Positions 47,501 through 59,500 of a DNA stretch of 64,000 nucleotides are shown here, piece by piece. The number at the start of each line of letters is the position of its first letter. Position 1 is the first letter of the stretch. Below the pieces are notes generated by a model. It had not been told where the DNA came from and made no database searches. It saw only the letters and a list, made by a program, of their open reading frames with translations. This stretch comes from Schistosoma haematobium (taxonomy: Eukaryota; Platyhelminthes; Trematoda; Strigeidida; Schistosomatidae), in the NCBI RefSeq assembly GCF_000699445.3, contig NC_067196.1, forward strand, positions 30,214,616-30,278,615, written 5' to 3'. A program made the translations under genes and the position numbers.

Positions 47501-50500
47501 GCAAGCTATATGTCCAGTTTAAAGTGAGATTTTCATTATACAGTACACAGTAAACCTACGCACCATCAGTACTGAATTGAATTTTAACAAATGGATTAGT
47601 TACACAGGGAATTTGTGATTTTTAAAATTGCATAGCCAACATCATGAAATGATATTTAGTTGAAAAATCCAGTGATAACCAAGATGCACTAGATAGCCAT
47701 CAGGAATCGAAAACTAAGAAATTGTATCTCTAGACCGCGGAGCTCGTATCCAATGTTTTACATGTTCAACTTCAATCGATTTTTAATATCCCAATGTGCT
47801 GGTTCACAAACGACATGAGTGAACACCACTGGTCTCGGCTTGTCATCAGAACATGGGATCGTGGACGCCTACTGACGAGGGGTTCAACCCTAGGACGAAA
47901 CATTTGCTAACTGATTCTTCGTTTACAGTGGTCATTTAATTAAAACCAGCTCATGATGTTAGCTGTGAAACAGTTTAATTTGCTGTTGATAACTTACCAG
48001 GGTGTTTGATCACAGGAAATGCTTAGAATATACACTAAAGAGAAACTTTGAAGTTTAATGAAGCTACTTTCTTGGTGTCTTTGTTTCAGTGAAATTAGTG
48101 TTGTCTACAACTGTGAATGCAAGAGACTTCATGGGGTACCATATAGTGGATGACTGAAGTCATTTATAAAACAATTAATGACAATTGATACATTTATCCA
48201 TAATCTACACTGTTTCGCTTTTTTATGTGTTATGATAGATTTACACTTTCCCCCATATAATATTTAACTTTTCAGTTAAACGAATGTTATTAAAATAGCT
48301 AAATATTTCATCTTAATCTAAATTGGTTGTTAAGATGGGTGAAAAGTAATCAATAGTGAAAAGTTTATTTATATGATTAATAATATACAGATTGTCAACA
48401 AGAAAGTTAATAATGATTATTTCTTTGTTTATTCATACAAAGACTATTATATTTTTCCCTTTCTACTTTTTCTTTTATACAGGAATCTTACTGGCCTGCA
48501 TTAACCCATACATTAGCTGTTGTTATTGTTGGTGGATGTATATTTGGTGGTATAAAATGGATTGAAAAAGCCAATATGGTATTAGTACCTATGTTATTAG
48601 GTATATTAGTTTTCACATTCGGATGGTCATTAACAAGAAAATATTCAGAAGTTGGTATTACATTTTTATTTACTCCATACTGGGGTTAGTTTCAGAATAT
48701 ATTTTATAAAAATCAGTGTTTGATACATTATACTTTTCGTCTGGGATTTTCATCATAGACTAGTGTCCCTTAGAAAATCATTTGAAATAATTTGGTACTA
48801 AACTGTTGCTTTAATCTAAGATTGGACTCCTGTACACTGTATATAAAAATACCCGAAGTTGTAATTAGATTCTTTTAGAGATTATATTGACTATGATATG
48901 ATTTACCATTTAAGATGAAGTTCACTCATTTTACATCATCAACTTTATTTAGTTTTCAACAAAATCCCTTTTACTTAACTTATTAATAGCAAAATGTTAA
49001 ATTTATACGCAATTGTTTAACATAAAATCATGTTAAACTATATTTTTGGCATTATCAACGAACTTTTATAATTTAAAGTATAACTATCATTTCTAATCAT
49101 ACATTCAATATCAATTCAAAATAAATCACATGAATTTTGGTGAATGAACAAAATACTTCTCGAAATTAGGGTTGTTTCAAGAAGAAAAAAACAGTCTTTC
49201 AAAGAAAAAAATAGCTAATTTCTTATCGATATCTTCTATCATTGAATAGATGTTATATTGTAGTGAACAGAACACGGTTGGAGACAATCGAATTATATTT
49301 AGCACAAAATTACAGAGTTGCTTGGTAAAATAGAAAACCCATATTTTCTACTCCCGCTCTTCCTTTCCTGATCTTCCACATCTTCTGCTGCCAGACATTA
49401 CATTCCTGACTCGCGTCATGTACTACTTATATCAATATAAGTAGCACGCACCACAATATTACCATATACATCAAACAAATTTTCTGTAAAACCATTAGTT
49501 TATTTAGTATGGTATCCTTTAAATCTAAAAACAAACTGTAAGTTAAAATGTTAGGTATCTTAAAAATCATCAACATGTTCTTTTAAGCACATTTATAGAT
49601 AAACTAATATGGCTAATACATTATCAAAGTCAATACATTACATTCAAAAAAAAAAGAACTCGATTAGAATATAATATAAGCTATGATGAAATATTGCATA
49701 GAATTGCATTGGTTCAAGGTGTCATATTTGACAATAATACACAAACAAAATAAAAATTAGTAAAATTCAAAACAATGTTGAAATATCGGTAGAACAATGA
49801 GAAGATGAAGTTGATCTGAAAAATTTGATGTATTCGCTCTATACATTTTGAACAATCTAGTCACACATATAACTTGTCAGGGCCTATTATATGAAAATTA
49901 ATAAAGGTCAATTAAATTAAATGTATAGAGCAGTTACATCACATTTTCCAAATCAACTCCGTTTTCACATTGTCCTATCGAAATTTATTAAAGGGACTAA
50001 TTGCTTTAAATATTGAAATAATCAGGAGGCAATACATAAAAAATAAATAAATATTTACACTATATTTTATTATCACTTTCAGTCATTTTTGTTGTTGTTG
50101 TTGTTGAGTATAGAGAAGTGGCGTACTTTAAAAATTTATAGAACGATTAAAATAATCAGTGCATTTTTATAAAATACAGGCTACATTTTTCATGAATTGG
50201 TCATTTAAACAAAGGAGAAAAATGAGCAGTTAGCTACATAAACCCAGTGAACTGGTTTAAATTGTAATCTCGGTCTTATAATAAACTTTAGTAAAAAATA
50301 GAATGTTCATCTATCAATCTCTCAATACAATTTCCTTATTATGATTGTTCATTTTCTAGAACATTAGCTCAGTAAAATATACAGCATACTTATGTTATTG
50401 TAACTATCGTTTTCATAAAACAGGTCACGTCAATTTAGTAAATGAAATTTATATAATGATTTTGTTTAATTTTTATTTTCATAGGTAGTATGTTTACTCC

Positions 50501-53500
50501 TAGTTTATGGGTTGCTGCTGCTAGTCAAAATGCATTCGATACTGGCGCAGCTATGGCTTTATTCATTTCATATTCATCATATTTTAGTCGGAAAAATGGT
50601 GCTGTACGCCTCGGTACCATGATTCCACTATGTAACAATATGGTCAGGTGAGGCATTTAGTTTTGGTTTGATAATCACATAAAGTTATGGCTGTGATTAC
50701 AGTGATTTAGTTACTTCAATTTTAAGGTAGAAAACAATAAAATATAAGCACTTGGATAGTTACAGGTCAACCATACTGAGGGGTTGAATAAGAATAACAG
50801 TTAACAACTTGTAAGTGCTAAATGCTGATAAAAATGTTAAAGAGGACAACAGAAACAATTAACTGATAAAAAGTTCGTCATAATTGTGAGCATCAATTCT
50901 ATATGACTATATTCGAATGTTAACACTCTTGCTATTCAGTTCAGATTGAGAAAAACAGAGAAAGATTTCTAAAAATCCATTACGTAATTCATCCGTTGTT
51001 TGAGTTATTGTTATTGCAGTTATCAATTAATTTGAATGAAGTTCTTGTCTGTATCACGTACCTATTTTGGTAATAAAGCAATGGTTCATGAAGAAGAGGG
51101 AAGGAAAGATAACAGACTAGACCAAAGAATTGACAATGATACCGTTATGTGGACAGACATGTAAAGTGCCAAAGGACAACAGTAACAAATCAAAATGACT
51201 GGAACATTTTTACCTTTCGTCATTTTCAAATATTTCATTTGTGACCAATCATCACTCAAGAGAGATTTAAAAGCATAAACATATAATATCCTTCATTGTA
51301 TTTCTTTTAAGCTTGAGTATATTAGAAAGGAGTAACTGATACTTTATATTGATTTAGAATATGGAAACGGAACAACACAATTCAACGAACACGAATTTGT
51401 GAAATACGAACTATTTATAAGAAAAAAAAACAAGTAATCAACCAAACTAACAGACACCAATTCTACATAGAACTGTACTAGTGTTCTCTAGACTGTAAGA
51501 AAAACTAAGTTACTACAGCGATGATAGTCACTTATATAGCAGTAATTACAATATTTTGAAGTAGTTAAGAGATAACAGTCATAACTTGGAAATAAAATGG
51601 TCAAGTGAGAAGTATTGTTAAATTACATTGCTTATATTTATGAGATAAATACCTAACTAGTAGGGATTAAGTAGAACACTGATGCAAAAATAAATCAGGA
51701 TTGAAGATAAACTTAATGAATACACTGAACAGGTAGATAATGCAGCAAACAATGATTAAATGGTGATTGAAAATGATTTCTATATTATATGAAGAAGAAT
51801 AATAAGGTATATGACCGAATTGATTGACAAACAGATTTGTTTATCATTGCAATTATTATAATCATATAATCGTTTGATACTTTATCATTCAATCAGTTAG
51901 TGTTTCCTTTATTTGGATTCATCTCTATACGCTATGTTGTTGTTGTTGTTGCATCCTGTTCCTCCTCCTTCTCCTAGTTCAATCAGCCAGTGAAGTTATT
52001 CTGGTTGTTATCTGCATGGTTCTCCACGTATCCGTGCACCATATTTAGTCTTCCAATAAAAATAATAATAACATCACTATGATGCCGTAAGTTTCACTCC
52101 GTTTTGGAGTGAATACAATACTATACTATTCCATTAAATCAATTTTCGCTTATTACACAAATTCACCTTAGTTCACTTCAACATCTAGGTTAGACCACCA
52201 ATATTAATAAAAAAGAATCGTTAGGTTTACAATCTAATATAAATAGCATTAGATTAGTACCTTATCAATAGTTAGTTTAAAATAATAATCACAGTACTAC
52301 ATCAGAAATGTTAGAACGATGCCTTCAACTGCAGTTTTACATTACAAAAAAAAAAACATCTCAAATAAACTACAACATACATAGAATTTCCATCAAGAAA
52401 AGAAAAAAACCTTCCATAGATTGATTTCTTTTCAGATCATCCAAAAAATAAAACACCATCTTCATCATCATCATCAAACTCAATATACAGCAAAAACCAA
52501 AACTTTCAACTGCATTATTCTACTTTCTATTACAATTCCTTTTTTTTCAAAAGAAAAATTATTAAATAATGTGCATTAATTAAATTTAGAAATAAGATTG
52601 ACATTTATAATAAATTAGTTGTTTCCTAATAAAAGTAACATATGGGGAATTTGTGTGCTTTATTGTTATTATTGTTATTATTATTATTAATATTGATAAT
52701 AATACATTTTTATTTATCTAATTACCATATATATATATGATGTAATATAGTTATATATTTTGAAATTTCAATTACATGCAAGTTGATTAAATCTATATAA
52801 AAGGCAGTGAATTAGCGTTTGTTTTTTAAATGAAATCTAATCTCTATGAACTGATATGTGAGAATTGTTATGGAAATGGATAGTTACACATTAAAACTAT
52901 TAGTATTAGTTTGGGTTTGTTTTCCATTATGTTCTTTATTAGTTAGAGTGTGTTATTGAGATTGATTTATCTGAAATATTAGATTTTTAACAGGATAACA
53001 TGATAGAGTAGTTTAATTAGAATGAGAAATGTAAGCTAAAGTTAAATTTCTCATTTTAATGATAAATTAGGATATCAAATTATTTACATGATGAATTAAT
53101 TTAGTTCATTCTAATCTGTGTACAATATTTATGATCAAACAGTCATATCAATAACACCGAAGGAGTTCTGAAGACTTTATCTTAAAGTTGTACTACCATG
53201 TATCATAGTCAACTTATTTTTGGAACAAATTTGATTTCTGTCCTTCGTAAACCAAACAGTTTATAGAAGTACCGTTTAGCATTTATAGTAAGTTGATGAC
53301 AAGTTGAAATTTAAGTGCGATCTAATTAAGGTAGCAATTTATAAATTGCAAAACTTTCGTAGATTTATTCATGCACTTTTTACTAAGCTAGTTACCAGAC
53401 TAACTATTAATGATGGAGCATTCAATATTATTTTCACCGCCTATAGAGAAGATATGGTTTTAGAATACTTAACTACTGATTGTAATTATTGATCTTTTAT

Positions 53501-56500
53501 ATACCTTTGAATTGGAGCAACTTATGTCAGTCACATCTTGCATGAATATTTGCTAAAAATACATATTATCTTCTTAAATATGACCATGATTATATCAATC
53601 TATTACTCTAAAAGATAAGCTTTTTATTTATTTTCTTCAATGTAATTTGTATAAATGTTTGTTGACTAACTCTATTAAACGGTAAACATTACATTTAACT
53701 TGAATTTTTTTACTAATTTCTAAAGACTGTTGCTTTAATTATTGATTCCATTTTTTCACCAAATGTTTCCAGTTTACTCTGTGCACTAACAATTTTCTCA
53801 ACTGTCTTCTCAACTTTAATACAAACGTCACCAACATTAACACGTTCTGGCATCTTGAAAATAATGCAATCAAATGGACCTGGTAGCACAGGTCTCACAT
53901 TTACCTGGTAATGAATACACGATTATTTTTGTTTACATACTGAGCTATCAGTTTAGTTTTATCTTTGATTGTGTTTCTGCTTTTTCAGCAATTCAATTGC
54001 ACATTATACAAAACATAGGTTCTAAATGTACTTAGTTTGTTAATCAGTGTCAAATAATTTTATTAATTTCAAAATTTAACTCCAACAACACTAATAATAC
54101 TAGGCATTATAACGTTACTAAACATACAAATTATTTATTTATTAAAGGATCCCTGTCCTATTCGCCTATGTTGGTGGTCTGGGAAGAGTTCTCTGTTCAT
54201 TGTTCTTCTTATGTCTCTCCTTCGCGGGGATTACTTCATTGATTGGTCATGTTCAACTAACGGTTGTAACAGCTAAGGACTTGGGCTGTAAGTTTGAAAA
54301 ACCCCTTCATTTTGTTACCTCATCTGAATATTTCAAATTATACCCTTAACATAATCAGGTAAAAATCATGACCACATAGTCATAATTAGATTCGTATAAA
54401 TAAAGCGACTTAACTCCAATCCTAAAGATGATAAGCATAGTGAATCATGATAAACACTGTCAATCTACATAGTTGATATAATCTAATCATCACTAAAGAC
54501 TAAAAACATTTTCCTAATACTAATCAGTGATTATTTAGTGAAGTCAGATTTCGGACCACTAAAATTAATTGATAAGAAGATGTTCTTCAGAGGGTCAATC
54601 ACAACCGAACTAGCTCGATGTTAACGTCTTCCGCTGTAACAGAGGTTCTAATTTTAAAAGATTTCCGAGTTTCTCTTCAAGATTGAAACTGATTTTTTCC
54701 AAAATTCGTTACCAGCTGATGATTCCTATATAACTGGATTACTGGATAATTATTTTGACATGGTTTTGAAACTGTCAATACTGTGTACATACACTATATC
54801 GAGTCTAGGATGGTGCACTGCTGAAAAGTTTCATACTATTATGACACCCCTTTCTAGTGTTTTCTAATTTCTCAATGACTCCCCAATAACCTTAGTCATT
54901 GGTGAAAATAAATTTCACAGAAAATGAAATTTACATTAATCTAGTGATTAATTATTTCCGTAAAAACCGTTTAAAGATAGAGAATAAATAATTGTTTCTT
55001 ATAAATAAAATCTACTTAATAAATCGGTCTTATATTCTCTCTCTATCAATCATTCAAATCACCAAATTAGTAAAGTTCATTTCCTTCATTTATCAACTGT
55101 TTGGCGAAGAAAGCTATTTGTTTATTTGAGAGCTAAATGGTCTATTTAAAAAAATTTCTCCTAATCAGTTAAATTTATAAACGTTATATACCATAATTTA
55201 CTTACGAATTGTCTCTAACTGTTCTTTGATTAATGTCTATAGATTTAGAGAAAACATTCGTACTATAACTTTTTATTTTTATTATAGTAAGTCATAGACA
55301 AGCTGCATTTGCTGGTTTATTCCTCACTCTTGTATTTGGTATGCCTTCTGCAATTAGTATAAATGTTCTTACAAATCAGGTTAGTTTTATATTCAGTTAT
55401 TGTTTTAGCTTTTTCAAAAAGATTTTCCTCTCATGATTTTGTGTTTGTTCTTGTAATTACGGTAATATGCTTATCACTCAAATAAATTTTCGTATATTAT
55501 GTGTGTTTTTCGGACAGCTTTCAGTAGTGAGCTATTTAAGATACGCATCCATTTCTGTAAATACCTAGTATTTTCAACAAATACGGTATGTACCTAGTAT
55601 CAGCAAGATTTCTCCTGAGCTAAACTTTTATACATAAGGATTTGCTAGATTATGAATACTATCCTAGAGTTTTCAGGGACTGCATGATGTTAACAGGTAA
55701 TAAATGGGGCTGATCTGCAGATTTTAAATGAAATCATCTTTCTTCTCCTTCTACACAAGAGGTGCTTCAAGCTCATAGCTAAGAGTTATGTGTCAATTGA
55801 CTTAGATAAAAATCAAATATGACTCAGGCAGAACACTTCAAGAGTCCGATGCGGTATATGCTAACCAATTAAGATTTAATTTAGCTTACAGTCTCCAAAT
55901 TGAGTTCCAGAACAACAAGTTTAGATAAAGTACATTTCAAGTTAGGTTGTGAGCATGTCAGCTAAGTCTTCCGGCGATCATCAGATAATGAATTATAAAA
56001 ATGTCTTCCACTTCACTCTGATAACTTACATTGGCACAAAAACCATGAACAGTTTTTATTCTTTTGTTTAAATCAGTGCCTTTGAAAGTAAATTTTGTTT
56101 CCTTCCAAAGTGTTGGTCTTCCACCAACAAATCCAGCTAAATTAGTGGTTAAAGAGTATGAATGTACTAAGTAACGATGTCGACAAAATCTGGTACTTGA
56201 ATATTTATCTCAAAAACGTTCGGGTTGCAAAATACAAAATACTAATTTCTGACTAACTGCCACTGTCGTATCGTTAGATCTCATTGTTGACAAAACAACT
56301 TATTCCCTTTTTATTAAATTACATCAGATGTATCAAGCAGTTATTTGATACTTTCCCATAATGTTTGAAATATTGTAAACCTAAACGTTTTAATCAGTAA
56401 GCAATGATAAATCCCTATTCTCTTCCTGAGCCATCAGCTAGTATAATTCTCATTTACTGAATAGACGATTTATTGAATACATGAAATAAGAAAAATAGGC

Positions 56501-59500
56501 TAATACATTTTATATATAAATACGTTTTCAATAACCTTGAAAGTGGTATGAAAATAATAGCATTTTTAACAATGGCAAAACTGGAAGATGATCGTCATGG
56601 AAAAATTTGAAGAGGATTAGGTTTAATTTCAAATCGCAATAAATTTTTGAAAAATGTTAAGTAGTAAAAATATCTTTAAATTACATCCTGTCTAACTTGT
56701 GAGACAACAAAGTGAGCAACATTACTGATAGATGTGGCATGCTTAACAGACATACAAGTCTTCAAATAGGTCACTAATTTTTTGGCTAATATGATTGAAC
56801 ATTTGTTAATAACACAAACTACAGTCCACCCCAGTGGTATGTTAGAACTGTGGTTGAGAAGATTATAGAAGGAACTAAAATATGTTACTAATGTAGAATA
56901 TTATTAAAAACCACAACCAACTTGCTCCTAACTCTGTTGCAGTGACGCAGATATCGAGTGGTAAATAATAATTTAAATTTCGCTTCAGAAGCACTTTTAT
57001 AATAGTCGACTATGATTAACTTTTTAATACTGTTAGCAATAATATCATGCACACGTCTTTAAATATTAATGATATTTTGTAGGACAATGTTTGGGGTTTT
57101 GCACTTATGTTATCCGGTTTATCTATGGCTGGTCTAATAATAATTTATGGTCCAATGAAATACAGAAGGGTCATTGTTAATGATTTTGGAATCGATGATT
57201 GGAAACTTCCAGTTGTTTGGGTCTTTATGATAAGGTTTGTTAAATGTCATGATAATCCTGTCATTAAACATTTAATAATATCAAAAAGCTTATGTAATTA
57301 AAACCTAGTATATACAAACTTTTCCTGTCACGTGTGTGGTTAATATTTCACAGAACTATGAGTGACCAAATGAGCCAATTCATAAATATGCAATTATCTG
57401 AATAACGTTTATGGGTATTTAAGTGATCGATAAGTGATTTTTAATTATTAATTAGCTTCAGAATTATAGTAAGTTAGGAAGTGTTGAGAACCTGTTTTGT
57501 TCTGGTTAAGAATTTCAGAACTGGACAACCACGATTCATTTTCATATAAAAACTGAGGATGTATGGGTGACATATTGTGAAGGCCGTTAATCAACAAAAC
57601 AACGGCAGTTATCATTTTAATGATAAATGTTAGTCACTATGCCGTGAGTTAAATTCAGATTTGACTATAGACCATTGTATTCCCGTTCAATGCTTTCAAC
57701 GTATCTGAATCAGCATAAGTATTTGGCTTCTCTTCATATAGGGTTTTCAGCGTACAGTACTAAGATCGAAATTAGATCAAAACAATTGTCTAATATTGTA
57801 CAGTTTTCTGAAATCAATCTGTAATGAAGAAAAATTGTTTCTCAATATGAGATTTTAGGTTTGTCATTATTATCAATCACAACTAACAACAGCAACAAAC
57901 TAATGAACAAATTTCCCAGACTGAATTAAAATACAAATAATATCCAAAGTAGCACAATTATTATCAGAGAAAAGATGTAAGGTTAAACTTAGTGTATATA
58001 ATGTCATAGACAATTTGAAAAAAACTATAAGATTAATTCATTTAGACAAATGAAATTTTTAACAGAGAAATTCAACAGAGAAATATAAATTAACTGAATT
58101 ATTTAAACCAAATTAAACTCTGGAACTGTTTTTTTTCATTTATTCAAAATATCTTATTTAAGCAATGACAAATATTATCAGAAGAGGATTTTGAAGAGAC
58201 TTAAGTAGTTTTATAATTAGATTCATGAATCAATTAAAGCTAGATCATCATGGAAAACCTGGTAACACTGGAAGGCCGTTTCGTCCTAGTGTGGGACTCC
58301 TCAGCAGTGCGCATCCGCTATCCCGCACCGTAAGATTCGAACCCAGGAGCTATCAGTCTCGCGCGCGAACGCTTAATTTCTAGACCACTGAGCGGGCATC
58401 CAGTGGTGTTAATGTCTAACTTCAACAAATCCACGAAATTGAGCCAACATCCAACATTGTCTTCAGTGAGTTACTATCTCACAGCAGAGTCGGTTGAACT
58501 CCACGAAACGGCCGTTCAATGCTTCCAGGTTTTCCATGGTGGTCTAGTTTCAATTGACTCATGAATTCAACTATAAAATTATGAATATCACAAAATATAT
58601 TATTATTAAATTTTTGAAAAGAAAAATGCAGTGAAATATTTATAAAATCGATTTCTATCGTCAAGCTATATGCGTGTTAAAGTTTAAAACAATCAATCAT
58701 TATCAGAAATCGGATAGAAATTACATTTTAGGAATAATTTTTTTCTATCAAAATTCTTAAAATTAAGAAATACTTTTCATTATTTCACATTTGTTAATGC
58801 GTCATAATCCCATAATTTAATAAATCAAAAAGAAACATATTTAAATATTAAATTTAACTAAGAAAATGTTTAATTAGTGTTTTGATCCTAATTTCCTTCT
58901 TAACTTGTATCATAGGAAAGAATCAGATATAGTTAGCTTTATAACAAAAGAAGATAAAAAGAACAGTTTGTTGTTATGTTTACTGAAAACAAAAAACCTG
59001 CTTAAAAAGAGATTTACATTTTGAGAACAAAATCAACAAGCTACATATCATATGATAAAGGAGATACTTTATAAATTAAAGCTTATTTCAACTGGTGATA
59101 AAACTATAACAAACGAAAGTACAGTTGATAAATGTATACTTCAATTTTATGTATATTTAGGAGCAACAATGGTTAACATTGAAATAGGATAAAACAACGA
59201 GAATGCTTATGCGAATAAACATCATCAGTCCATGAAGTCATTCATAAAAGGGTTATATCTTGGAACTAATAAGTATATAGACCATGGTATTTTGTTACAC
59301 TAAGAATCAACTGAATGAATTTCAACTCAATTATTTGAAGATATCGTGCTCATTACAGTAATTAAGATCCTTGCAACTAAATATGCGTTTTAGGATCATA
59401 GACGCAGATTGATAAGGTGTCTTCAAATAGGACAGAATATTTGGTTTCTCGGCTGATGTCAGTTTTTGACGATAATCATAGTCAAAATAGTATGAGTCAA

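Noticed and set aside
50090..52700. CRISPR-like or functional tandem arrays
   Set aside because: Only simple TTG and TTA microsatellites in an intron; no spaced repeats.
53713..53898. 61-codon open frame on the minus strand, similar to the one at 8.8-9.1 kb
   Set aside because: The similarity arises because both are antisense to the homologous exon 7 of the two transporter genes.
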